Part shown: positions 1 to 6,412 of the stretch, piece by piece
Position numbering within the stretch: the first letter of the stretch is position 1
Layout of the letters: every line of letters starts with the position of its first letter
Source of the DNA: an uncultured Acetatifactor sp.
GTDB lineage: Bacteria; Bacillota; Clostridia; Lachnospirales; Lachnospiraceae
Direction of reading: 5' to 3'
DNA length: 39,944 bases
Assembly: GCA_947581865.1 (NCBI GenBank)
Contig: CANPWA010000025.1
Span: forward strand, 1 to 39,944
Notes under the pieces: model-generated
The model's input: only the letters and a program-made list of their open reading frames with translations
Database searches by the model: none
What the model was told of the DNA's origin: nothing
Program-made: the position numbers and the translations under genes

Positions 1-599
1 TTGATGGTGTTCAGGATACGGATGTGGTATCCCTTGCGCTGGAGCAGCTTTCCACACTCCAATACTATACTGCCCTTGGGGTCAGTCACGACGTAGGAGC
101 TGTGGCACTGCATCAGGTTGGGCTTGAGCCAGAACCGGGTCTTGCCGGAGCCGGAGCCGCCGATCACAAGGATGTTCTTGTTGCGGGCGTTCTTGGGGTT
201 CTTTGGCCGGTTGCCCATCATCAGCCGCTCGGTCTGCGTCAGGATGACGTTATTCTCAAACACGGGGTCGATAAAGGGCTTGATGTCCTCGGCATTGCCC
301 CAGCGGGCCGAACCGTACTCCACGTCCTTGCGGTATTTCTTTGCGTTCTTGCCCCGGACGTAGACGGCCAGCCGCAGGGCCGCCCCCAGCAGAAGCCCCA
401 CGGCCAGATCCTGCGGGTGGAAGCTGGGGAACGGGGAGGCAAAGGCCGCTGCCGCGCCGTCCCCAAGGTGCAGGAACTTCTGCGACAGGTCAAGTCCGGG
501 GGCCAGCCGGTAGAGCTGCCAGAGCTTGGTGGCGTACAGCCCCAAAAACAGGTAGGGGACGTTGAGGATCAGCAGCTTTTTTACGTCGATCTGTTTCAT
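1..599 (-). CDS. VirD4/TraG-family type IV coupling protein, N-terminal part (truncated by window edge)
   Basis: This is the ATPase that delivers the relaxase-DNA complex to the conjugation pore at the membrane. About 199 residues are visible, starting MKQIDVKKLL at the ATG at 599. Two hydrophobic stretches near residues 8–25 and in the region before residue 90 match the N-terminal membrane anchor of the family. They are followed by GSARWGNAEDIKPF, a conserved pre-ATPase segment, and a Walker A motif GGSGSGKT with its lysine near residue 153, then VTDPKGS. No stop occurs before the left edge, so the C-terminal part (Walker B and the rest) is missing from the window. The start overlaps the pcfB-like stop by 4 bases, which indicates translational coupling. 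It is one of the surest markers that this region is a conjugative element. Confidence 0.9.
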   Translation of the reverse strand, partial: MKQIDVKKLLILNVPYLFLGLYATKLWQLYRLAPGLDLSQKFLHLGDGAAAAFASPFPSFHPQDLAVGLLLGAALRLAVYVRGKNAKKYRKDVEYGSARWGNAEDIKPFIDPVFENNVILTQTERLMMGNRPKNPKNARNKNILVIGGSGSGKTRFWLKPNLMQCHSSYVVTDPKGSIVLECGKLLQRKGYHIRILNTI

Positions 600-1078
600 C
601 TCTCCAGCTCCTTCCTTTTCGTCCTGTCCACGACGGCGTTCTTTACTAGGGCCTTGAACTTCTCCAGCACACCCAGCGCGGACTGCCGGCGCTCGGCCTT
701 TTTCACCTTCAGGGCGGCGAATTTCTGGAAGGCGGCGTTCATGTTGGCCTCGTTGGGGGCTTTGAAGAACACCTGGTAATGGCCCTTGCCCGTCTCAAAG
801 ACGGTGTAGCGTACCCCGTGGTCTCTGGCGATGCGGTCAAAGTCCCGCAGGCCCTTGTCCTGCAAGTCAAGCTGGCGCATGTCGCCGTATTCCTGCTGAA
901 GCTCGGCCATGCTGACCTTGCCGAAAGGTTTTACCTCCGGGCTGTCCCGGATGGCTTCGCGTTTCCGCTCCTTACGGTAGGCCAGGTACTTGCTGATGGC
1001 CGTTTTGAGGACGTTCCCGGTAAATTTGGCGGAATTGATGCCCAGGGTCAGCGTCTTGTTTTCTATTTCTTCCTGCAT
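596..1078 (-). CDS. PcfB-family (DUF3801) conjugation protein
   Basis: A 160-residue soluble, highly charged protein. Proteins of this type (PcfB of pCF10, DUF3801) sit directly upstream of the coupling protein in Gram-positive conjugation systems and are thought to assist the relaxosome or coupling protein. The central segment FDRIARDHGVRYTVF...GHYQVFFKAPNEANMNAAFQ is the recognisable core. The C-terminal third is lysine-rich (KVKKAERRQS, DRTKRKELER). I chose the ATG at 1078 because GGAG lies 8 bases upstream; a GTG three codons earlier leaves too little room for that ribosome site. The coupling-protein gene starts within its stop codon. Function comes from family and position. Confidence 0.8.
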   Translation of the reverse strand: MQEEIENKTLTLGINSAKFTGNVLKTAISKYLAYRKERKREAIRDSPEVKPFGKVSMAELQQEYGDMRQLDLQDKGLRDFDRIARDHGVRYTVFETGKGHYQVFFKAPNEANMNAAFQKFAALKVKKAERRQSALGVLEKFKALVKNAVVDRTKRKELER

Positions 1079-1178
1079 CGTGTTCACTCCTTTCTCCGTG
1101 GGATGGCAGGGGGATGGCGGCGGCTAAGGCGGAACCACCAGCCGCCGCAGAAGGTATTTCCGTATCATGGGGGCCTCC

Positions 1179-1490
1179 TTACCGCACCTGGTCTTTGCGG
1201 TCATAGATCAGGTCTCCGCGCACCACTTTGGCGTGGCTCAGGATTTTGATGTGGCCTTTTTCCTGGGTGGCCAGTGCGTTTTGGTAGCCCTTGTCCGTCA
1301 GAAACAGGCGCGTCCGTTCGCCCTTCCAGCCCACGGGGGAATCGTGGGTCAGCACGTCAAAGATAACCATGTGCCGGGTGTCCGGGTCGAACCGGGCCAA
1401 GTCCATGTAGGTATGGCCCGCGTACTCCTTTGCGCCGGCGCGGAGGCGGGCGTCCTCCATCAGCTCCCCGATGGTCTTTCCCTTACTCAT
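1179..1490 (-). CDS. Small ICE protein, DUF5720-like (copy 1)
   Basis: A 103-residue protein starting MSKGKTIGELMEDARL, with AAGGAGG upstream of its ATG. Its core, TRHMVIFDVLTHDSPVGWKG followed by ERTRLFLTDKGYQNAL, resembles a small domain of unknown function that recurs in Tn1549-like elements (DUF5720, as I recall it). It overlaps the stop of the upstream deoxyribosyltransferase-like gene by 8 bases. A second, more diverged copy lies at 3297–3593 in the same element. No catalytic motif or membrane segment is visible. The function is unknown; the compact fold and repeated occurrence suggest a regulatory or nucleic-acid role, but that is a guess. Confidence 0.7.
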   Translation of the reverse strand: MSKGKTIGELMEDARLRAGAKEYAGHTYMDLARFDPDTRHMVIFDVLTHDSPVGWKGERTRLFLTDKGYQNALATQEKGHIKILSHAKVVRGDLIYDRKDQVR

Positions 1491-1845
1491 GGCTGCCTCC
1501 TTCCTCCCGGCCCTGGCATTTCACGGTGAGCAGGCCGTCCAGGGTGGTGGCGGTGATCCGCAGCCGCTCCGCGATGGCGATGTCGTTTTTCATCGGCTCG
1601 TCCACGGAGCTGCCGCACACCACCAGCACACGGCAGCGCCGCAGCAGGTCGCGGGCAATGTCGATGCCGTCCTTATGCTCCTGGGGGATGGCGTCATTCA
1701 AAAACAGCGGCAGGAACAAAAGCGGGCAGACCGGTGAGAAACCGGCGTCATAGACGGCCCGGCAGTAGCGGGCGGCGGTCTCGGTGTTCTCATATTCGTT
1801 TTCGCCCCAGGGGGCGGTGATGTAGGCCAGTGGTCTTTTCGTCAT
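1483..1845 (-). CDS. Nucleoside 2-deoxyribosyltransferase-like protein (DUF4406/DUF7768 type)
   Basis: A 120-residue protein. It opens with YITAPWGENEYENTETAARY, the strand-loop-helix that in this superfamily forms the nucleotide-binding start, and continues with AGFSPVCPLLFLPLFLND and RRCRVLVVCG. The later D/E-rich segment SVDEPMKNDIAIAERL matches the usual position of the active-site acid (S..M..E/D..A). Family members cleave or transfer N-glycosidic bonds of nucleosides or related nucleotides; the ICE versions have no known role. AAAGGAAAG precedes the ATG at 1845, and the gene overlaps the next by 8 bases. It is probably soluble and co-transcribed with the conjugation genes. The fold assignment is fairly safe; the activity is inferred. 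Confidence 0.72.
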   Translation of the reverse strand: MTKRPLAYITAPWGENEYENTETAARYCRAVYDAGFSPVCPLLFLPLFLNDAIPQEHKDGIDIARDLLRRCRVLVVCGSSVDEPMKNDIAIAERLRITATTLDGLLTVKCQGREEGGSHE

Positions 1846-1891
1846 AGCTTCTTTCCTTTCTCCCGGTCTCCGGGCATAAAAAATGGCGGCC

Positions 1892-2764
1892 TCATGCGCC
1901 GCCGTACATATCGTGGTTCACCAGGGCCGAGTAGTAGTTGCCGATGGTGGTGGGTGCATTGAACAGCACCGCCAGGAGGTATTGCTTGATGTTGCGTATT
2001 TTGGTGGTGTTCTCCCTCATGCACTGCATGGCAAAGCGGATATGCTCACAGTTCAGCTTTAAGAGCCGGGACTTCACCACCTCATGGGGGAAGTCGCTGC
2101 CGGATACCCGCGTGTATTTCCGCCTGGCACAGACCGTCTCCACCAGAAGCTCCACGATCTCGTCCAGGTCGCCGGCGTAAGGGCCTGCCTCCTGGCGGAG
2201 AAGGCCATACTCGATGTTGTCCCGGATCAGCTCCCGATAGCTTTCGATCTCTGCCATGCCCGCATCCCTTCGCTTCGGTTCCGGCGGCCCTGCCGCCGCA
2301 TCTGCCCGGAAAGGAATCGAATCGGTACTTGATAGATGGGTACTTGATCTTTGGGTATTTGATTTCTTAGTATTTAATTCTGCGGGATTTTCCAGATATG
2401 GGGCATCCGTATCCGGGTTTACCATATCCGGGTTTTCCGTATCTGGTGAATCCGTATCTGGCGGTACGTCCTGGGGGCGCTCATAGATGGTGTACTCGGT
2501 GTCGCTGATCCGCCCGTTGGCGTCACGGAGCTGGCGGCGGGTGATGTAGCCGGCAAGCTCCAGCTCCTTTAAGGCGGTGCCGATGGCGTCCACGCCCTCC
2601 CTGCTGATGGCGGCCAGCCCCCGCGTGGTGTAGTTCCAATCGTCGCGGAGGGACAGCATCATGGAGAGCAGCCCTTTTGATTTCAGGGTCAGGTTCCTGT
2701 CCCGCAGATGGTAATTTGACATGACGGTGTAATCGCTTGTCCGCTGGACGCGGAATACAGCCAT
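1892..2764 (-). CDS. Helix-turn-helix replication-initiator-like protein with DUF6017-type C-terminus
   Basis: A 290-residue protein starting MAVFRVQRTSDYTVMSNYHL. Residues about 15–90 form a winged-helix domain (LTLKSKGLLSMMLSLRDDWN, TTRGLAAISREGVDAIGTAL, LELAGYITRR) like the N-terminal domain of replication initiators and the 'HTH, DUF6017' proteins of ICEs. A low-complexity linker of about ten 5-residue units (PDTDS, PDTEN, PDMVN and so on) follows. The conserved C-terminal part contains SYRELIRDNIEYGLL, VSGSDFPHEVVKSRLLKLN and the ending NYYSALVNHDMYGGA. I chose the ATG at 2764 because AAGGAAG lies about 9 bases upstream; a GTG three codons earlier has no usable site. Role by family: element replication or its control. 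Confidence 0.8.
   Translation of the reverse strand: MAVFRVQRTSDYTVMSNYHLRDRNLTLKSKGLLSMMLSLRDDWNYTTRGLAAISREGVDAIGTALKELELAGYITRRQLRDANGRISDTEYTIYERPQDVPPDTDSPDTENPDMVNPDTDAPYLENPAELNTKKSNTQRSSTHLSSTDSIPFRADAAAGPPEPKRRDAGMAEIESYRELIRDNIEYGLLRQEAGPYAGDLDEIVELLVETVCARRKYTRVSGSDFPHEVVKSRLLKLNCEHIRFAMQCMRENTTKIRNIKQYLLAVLFNAPTTIGNYYSALVNHDMYGGA
2324..2465 (-). repeat. Degenerate 15-bp tandem repeat coding for a pentapeptide linker
   Basis: Inside the HTH/DUF6017-like gene the plus strand shows about nine to ten 15-base units. Examples are GGTACTTGATAGATG, GGTACTTGATCTTTG and GGTATTTGATTTCTT at one end, and CGGGTTTACCATATC, CGGGTTTTCCGTATC and TGGTGAATCCGTATC at the other. The encoded units are of type (P/T)-D-x-x-(N/S). 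The array has two sub-families of units, suggesting repeated local duplication followed by decay. Confidence 0.75.
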
Positions 2765-2818
2765 GTGCCTCACTTCCTTTCCTCTGGTACAAAAAACACA
2801 GCCGGTCGGGGCGGTGTC

Positions 2819-3322
2819 CTAAACTTCAAGCAGGGTGATCGGTTCCGCATCAAACGGGTATTTGCAGAAGTCCTCCAGCGCCTCCGCAATGTCCTCCGGG
2901 TCGTAGGCAGACCAATCTTTCCCCTCAACAGTGCCTCGGACGGTGCGGTAACAGGTATAGTATTTTTCCGTTGCTGTCAGATAATGGACGACAACGGCGG
3001 ACACTTCTGAAAACGTCCCATCCTCCAAAAGCCAAAGCTCCCGGATATACATAGCCTCGATCAATGTGGAGTGGTGCTGGATGGTCTCGTGAAAGATAGG
3101 GCAGGCCCTTTGCCGGAACAGCTCCGGCCCCTGGTAATTCAGCGACAGCTCCGCACTGCCGGTAGTCTGATAGGCAAGCGGCGTTTCTGCCCGGTAGCGG
3201 ACTGCCTGGGCCAAAAGGGGCAGATCTAACTGGCGCAGCATTTTTCTCCGCTCCTTTTTCTCCGGGAACAAGTAAGAATAGGCGGTCTTTACCGCTTCAA
3301 TGATTTCTTTTTCTCTGAACAT
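2819..3322 (-). CDS. ICE hypothetical protein (167 aa)
   Basis: I do not recognise the family. The likely start is the ATG at 3322 (MFREKEIIEAVKTAYSYLFP), because GGAGG lies 7 bases upstream; the ATG two codons before it is too close to that site. The protein has an acidic C-terminus (AYDPEDIAEALEDFCKYPFD) and a central segment rich in aromatic and hydrophobic residues (MYIRELWLLEDGTFSEVSAV, HYLTATEKYYTCYRTVRGTV) that looks like beta-strands. There is no signal peptide and no membrane segment. It overlaps the end of the DUF5720-like copy 2 gene by 26 bases and lies in the same minus-strand operon, so it is probably expressed with the conjugation genes. Confidence 0.65.
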   Translation of the reverse strand: MFREKEIIEAVKTAYSYLFPEKKERRKMLRQLDLPLLAQAVRYRAETPLAYQTTGSAELSLNYQGPELFRQRACPIFHETIQHHSTLIEAMYIRELWLLEDGTFSEVSAVVVHYLTATEKYYTCYRTVRGTVEGKDWSAYDPEDIAEALEDFCKYPFDAEPITLLEV

Positions 3323-3593
3323 TTCCATGCCTCCGTTTCTTGGTTTCGTATAGGATATGACCCTCGATGATACGGGCGGTTTTCTTGATCTTGATCTCCC
3401 GGCGCTCCTGACATTGCAGGGCGGCCAGGTATCCGGCATCGCACAAAAACAGGCGAACCTCGTCGCCGGGGCTGCCGTAAGGGGTTCCCGGCCTGCGGAC
3501 GGTAAACTCGATCATGCGGGTTGTCTCGTCCCGGAACCGTTCCACAGCCAGGATGCCGTGGCCTTTCAGCTCCCGGACGGAAGTCTCTTGCAT
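3297..3593 (-). CDS. Small ICE protein, DUF5720-like (copy 2)
   Basis: A 98-residue protein starting MQETSVRELKGHGILAVERF, with AAAGGAG upstream of its ATG. It aligns with the product of 1179–1490 over about 60 residues: both have RLFL-D-GY--AL--QE---IKI---A, followed by a G-x-x-(L/I)-Y-(D/E)-(R/T)-K ending. The two copies are diverged, so they are old paralogues or separately acquired family members. The gene starts 13 bases after the parB-like stop. It has a basic C-terminus (KKRRHGNVQRKRNH) that copy 1 lacks. The function is unknown. Confidence 0.68.
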   Translation of the reverse strand: MQETSVRELKGHGILAVERFRDETTRMIEFTVRRPGTPYGSPGDEVRLFLCDAGYLAALQCQERREIKIKKTARIIEGHILYETKKRRHGNVQRKRNH

Positions 3594-3606
3594 AGCGGCT
3601 CCTTTC

Positions 3607-4479
3607 TCAGCGGCTTTGCTGCTGCTGGCGTTTACGCTGCCATTGTTCCAGCAGCTTGATGATGGTTTCCTCCATGCGCTTGGGAGTGTAGCTTTTGGGA
3701 AAATACTTCCGCAGCGTGTCGGTGGTGAATGTCACCCTGTCCAGGTCGCTTTTCTTTTCCTCGGACATGATGGCCAGCATGGAATCCTCCGTCAGTTTCC
3801 CGATCTGGCTCAACTTTTTCATGCGCTGGGCCTGGGAGAGGGAAGGGGTGGCCTGCTCATAGTCCATGGTCTCCACCAGCATGGCCTGTTCCTCCTTGGT
3901 GAGGAAGGACAGCTCATAGGCCGGGTTCAGGGCGATCTTTTTCTCGTCCACCATATCCAGCAGGGGCGGGATCAGCTCGGTCAGCCGGATAAAACGCTGT
4001 ATCTGATTACGGCTTTCTCCGATCTGTTCGGCCATAAGCTGGTCGGATCGTTTTTGTGTCCCAACTTGGGACACATTTTTCTTTGACGGTCTGCCTGCCT
4101 GACGTTTCATGGCTTCCAGCTTCATCTTGTAGGCGAAAGCCCTCTCACTGGGGAGCAGTCCCTCCCGCTGAAGGTTGCTGTCCACCATGATAATGGTGGC
4201 CGCATCGTCGTCCATAGGGCGGACAATGACGGGCATAGTGTCCTTTTCGGCCAGCTCACAGGCCCGCCGGCGGCGGTGGCCGGATACCAGCTCATATCCG
4301 CCGTCCTCGCGTGGGCGGGCGATTGCCGGCACCAGAACGCCGTATTGCCGGATGCTGTCAGCGGTTTCCATCATCGCGTCGTCGTCTTTGACCTTAAAAG
4401 GGTGGTTCTTAAAGGGGTGCAGCTCCGATAAGGGAATTTCTCTCACTTGCTCGGAGCCAGGCGCATCCTTGGCGGCCAT
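3607..4479 (-). CDS. ParB/Spo0J-family partition protein of the ICE
   Basis: A 290-residue ParB-like protein. The N-terminal ParB domain is clear: IPLSELHPFKNHPFKV, ADSIRQYGVLVPAIARP, the CTP/DNA-contacting box YELVSGHRRRRACELA, and MVDSNLQREGLLPSERAFAY. A central helix-turn-helix follows (SDQLMAEQIGESRNQIQRFI, RLTELIPPLLDMVDEKKIAL). Family members bind centromere-like sites and help plasmids or ICEs segregate, or act as transcription regulators. I chose the ATG at 4479 because AGGAGG lies 10 bases upstream; the longer open frame would begin inside the leader hairpin. It is the first gene of the visible leftward ICE operon. No ParA partner is seen in the window. Confidence 0.88.
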   Translation of the reverse strand: MAAKDAPGSEQVREIPLSELHPFKNHPFKVKDDDAMMETADSIRQYGVLVPAIARPREDGGYELVSGHRRRRACELAEKDTMPVIVRPMDDDAATIIMVDSNLQREGLLPSERAFAYKMKLEAMKRQAGRPSKKNVSQVGTQKRSDQLMAEQIGESRNQIQRFIRLTELIPPLLDMVDEKKIALNPAYELSFLTKEEQAMLVETMDYEQATPSLSQAQRMKKLSQIGKLTEDSMLAIMSEEKKSDLDRVTFTTDTLRKYFPKSYTPKRMEETIIKLLEQWQRKRQQQQSR

Positions 4480-4506
4480 TGGGTAATCACCTCCTGTTTT
4501 TGGGCA

Positions 4507-4541
4507 TAAAAAAGACAGGCATCCATTTCTGAACACCTGTC
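4507..4541 (-). terminator. Intrinsic-terminator-like hairpin in the leader of the parB-like gene
   Basis: Read on the minus strand, GACAGGTGTTCA (4541–4530), loop GAAA and TGGATGCCTGTC (4525–4514) form a continuous 12-pair stem with several G·U pairs. A run of six T follows (4513–4508). It lies about 30 bases upstream of the parB-like start codon. It could stop transcription entering from the chromosome or act as an attenuator of the ICE operon. Confidence 0.6.
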
Positions 4542-4594
4542 AAAAGGTTTTGTATTTAGTTGTTTGGATTGATATTATGGGGTAGCCTTGAAGT

Positions 4595-4641
4595 GAACGC
4601 AGAACGTTCCCCGAACGGGATTGCTAATGGCTCTGCTAATG
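4595..4641. repeat. Short direct and inverted repeats near the ICE end
   Basis: GAACG occurs three times (4595, 4602, 4613). The last two are part of a small inverted repeat, CGTTC-CCC-GAACG (4605–4617). TGCTAATG occurs twice, 12 bases apart (4622 and 4634). Such repeats at 150–190 bp from an attachment site could be arm-type sites for the integrase or excisionase. This is inference from position only. Confidence 0.35.
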
Positions 4642-4780
4642 ATAGACGATTCAAGAAGGGATATTTGATGTCCCTATCGGATACGTCAGGAAATTTGGAT
4701 TGCTCAAATACCTTGATTTCTCGGCATTTCCGGGCATTGTATGAAACGGCAATGCACCACGGGATATTGAGCAGACCAAA
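4642..4780. other. Non-coding ICE end between repeats and attachment site
   Basis: I see no convincing gene here. An open frame runs through on the plus strand but has no ribosome site or familiar protein features. The stretch is part of about 300 bases of non-coding element end between the parB-like gene and the tRNA fragment. Confidence 0.4.
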
Positions 4781-4822
4781 CTCCTAAGCGGAAGATCGGG
4801 TGTTCGAGTCACCTCACCAACG
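4781..4822 (+). other. ICE attachment site: 3' fragment of tRNA-Arg(CCT)
   Basis: The fragment starts with the anticodon loop CTCCTAA (4781–4787, anticodon CCT). It continues with the T-arm GGGTG-TTCGAGT-CACCT (4798–4814), the 3' acceptor strand CACCAAC (4815–4821) and discriminator G (4822). Upstream bases cannot complete the anticodon stem, D-arm or 5' acceptor strand, so the 5' half is absent. Tyrosine recombinases commonly use this anticodon-loop-to-3'-end segment as the crossover site. The intact gene should lie at the other, unseen ICE end. The exact core boundaries cannot be set from one junction. Confidence 0.8.
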
Positions 4823-4824
4823 TT

Positions 4825-4859
4825 ACAGGAGATGACATATATGTCATCTCCTGTTTTTT
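4825..4859 (+). terminator. Terminator of the original tRNA-Arg gene
   Basis: A perfect palindrome, ACAGGAGATGACATA and its complement (4825–4854), is followed by TTTTTTA. It begins two bases after the tRNA fragment, so it is the tRNA gene's own terminator, left on the chromosomal side of the insertion. Confidence 0.85.
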
Positions 4860-4939
4860 ATCGAATAGGAAATTTCCCCTTTTGGATAAAAATATTCTTT
4901 AAGCTGGTGACATTGTCTTTGGTTCTTTCTGCTTTGTAT

Positions 4940-4954
4940 ATATTGTGCTATAAT
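4940..4954 (+). promoter_or_regulatory. Extended -10 promoter for the first MATE gene
   Basis: TGCTATAAT (TG-n-TATAAT, hexamer 4949–4954) lies about 50 bases before the chosen MATE start. No good -35 hexamer is visible at the right distance, which fits an extended -10 promoter. Confidence 0.5.
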
Positions 4955-5002
4955 ATTTCATGTAACCGGACAACCAGGTCAGAATGTACCGAGGAAATGA
5001 TT

Positions 5003-6388
5003 ATGAATATCAAAGAAAAGACTTCTATGAAGGATATGACCACGGGAAATATCATTTTGCTACTGATTCAGTTTTCCGTCCCTCTGATCATCGGGAATCT
5101 GTTCCAAATGATGTATAATACCGTAGATTCCCTGGTGGTGGGTAATTATGTGGGAAAGGAAGCGCTGGCAGCTGTGGGCGCCACCACAATGATCATCAAT
5201 ATGCTGGTCTTCTTTTTTAACGGCGTGTCCATCGGAGCCGGTGTGGTCATCAGCCGTTACTATGGGGCAAAGGAGCATGAAAGTCTGCATACAGCGGTGG
5301 AGACAACGATTTTTGTGACCTTTGTCTGCGGCATTTTGTTTACGATCATTGGTATCCTGATGGTACATCCCATGCTGCGTTTCATGTCCACTCCGGAAGA
5401 TGTGATGGACGCGGCGACTGTCTATCTGAAAATTTATTTTATGGGTATGCTGGGACTGTTGATCTATAATATGGGAAGCGGAATCCTCCGGGCGGTGGGA
5501 GATACCAAAAGACCGCTGTTGTTTTTGATTTTTACCAGTGTTGTGAACGCGGTGCTGGATTTGTTGTTTGTGATCGTTTTTCATGCGGGAATTGCGGGTG
5601 TGGCTTATGCGACGATCATTGCCCAGTTTATTTCGGCAGGTATGATTCTGGTACTTTTGTCCAGGACAAAGGAAGTATATCGTCTGACCTGGAAGGATTT
5701 AAGATGTGATCTGTCTATTTTGAGGCAGATTTTTGTGATTGGGCTTCCGGCGGGAGTGCAGTCTGTGATCACGGCGTTTTCCAATGTGTTTGTACAGTCT
5801 TATATCAATAGTTTCGGATCTGCCTGTATGGCGGGATGGAGCTGTTATAACAAACTTGACACCTTTGTCATGCTGCCCATGCAGAGCATAGCGCAGGCGG
5901 CGACCACTTTTGTGGGGCAGAATATCGGCGCCGGAAAAAATGACCGTGTCAACAAGGGCACCGTACAATCCATAGCGCTCACCCTGGGCATTACGGCGGT
6001 GATCGCCACATTCCTATACATCTTTGCTTCGCCTGCCAGCGGAATTTTTACGGATGATGACGAAGTGATACGGTACGGGGCGCTGTTTGTGCAGACCAAT
6101 GTCTTTTTCATGCTTTTTAACTGTATCAATCACACTTTGGCGGGAGCATTGCGGGGAAGGGGGGATTCCGCCGGACCGATGATCATTATGCTGTTAAATT
6201 TTGTGGTCGTGCGGCAGATTTATCTGTTTGTTATGACGCGGTTTATCAGCAATACGGAACGGCTTGTGGGATTTAGTTATCCTGTGGGCTGGACTGCCTG
6301 CTGTATTGTGGAATTGACTTATTTTTATCTGCGGTGGGGAAGGAAAAAGGGAGGTAAGCCCGTCCCTGCGGATTCCGCCGCAGAGTAA
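5003..6388 (+). CDS. MATE family efflux transporter (first copy)
   Basis: A 461-residue polytopic membrane protein of the multidrug and toxin extrusion family, which exports cationic drugs or metabolites using a Na+ or H+ gradient. The N-terminal half contains LLIQFSVPLIIGNLFQMMYN, TVDSLVVGNYVGKEALAAVG and GAGVVISRYYGAKEHESLHT. The second half repeats the pattern (IGLPAGVQSVITAFSNVFVQ, TTFVGQNIGAGKNDRVNKG). About twelve hydrophobic segments and the length match the family. I chose the ATG at 5003, 8 bases after GAGG; the long upstream open frame would run back into the tRNA terminator. A second MATE gene follows 24 bases later. The substrate cannot be told from sequence. Confidence 0.92.
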   Translation: MNIKEKTSMKDMTTGNIILLLIQFSVPLIIGNLFQMMYNTVDSLVVGNYVGKEALAAVGATTMIINMLVFFFNGVSIGAGVVISRYYGAKEHESLHTAVETTIFVTFVCGILFTIIGILMVHPMLRFMSTPEDVMDAATVYLKIYFMGMLGLLIYNMGSGILRAVGDTKRPLLFLIFTSVVNAVLDLLFVIVFHAGIAGVAYATIIAQFISAGMILVLLSRTKEVYRLTWKDLRCDLSILRQIFVIGLPAGVQSVITAFSNVFVQSYINSFGSACMAGWSCYNKLDTFVMLPMQSIAQAATTFVGQNIGAGKNDRVNKGTVQSIALTLGITAVIATFLYIFASPASGIFTDDDEVIRYGALFVQTNVFFMLFNCINHTLAGALRGRGDSAGPMIIMLLNFVVVRQIYLFVMTRFISNTERLVGFSYPVGWTACCIVELTYFYLRWGRKKGGKPVPADSAAE

Positions 6389-6412
6389 ACGGAAACGGTG
6401 AACATTTAGGTT

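Larger units (their letters stand above)
1..4822 (-). mobile_element. Right portion of an integrative conjugative element (ICE) inserted at tRNA-Arg(CCT)
   Basis: All genes here are on the minus strand and belong to families typical of Tn1549-like Firmicutes conjugative elements: VirD4/TraG, PcfB, DUF5720-like proteins, a DUF6017-type HTH protein and a ParB-like protein. The block ends abruptly at a 3' tRNA-Arg fragment, after which ordinary plus-strand chromosomal genes begin. The element continues beyond the left edge. The relaxase, mating-pore genes, integrase and the intact tRNA are expected there but cannot be seen. The gene families are recognised from the sequence; the element type is inferred. 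Confidence 0.85.

Noticed and set aside
24..779. Long plus-strand open frame at the left end
   Set aside because: It lies antisense to the clear VirD4/TraG and PcfB coding regions and has no protein-family features; a shadow of GC-rich codons.
1124..1168. Minus-strand 14-codon frame with GGAGG upstream (MIRKYLLRRLVVPP)
   Set aside because: It has a good ribosome site and a basic sequence, but nothing else supports it; too short to call without homologues.
4560..4787. Plus-strand 75-codon frame at the ICE end
   Set aside because: No ribosome site, no recognisable features, and it runs into the tRNA fragment; most likely non-coding.
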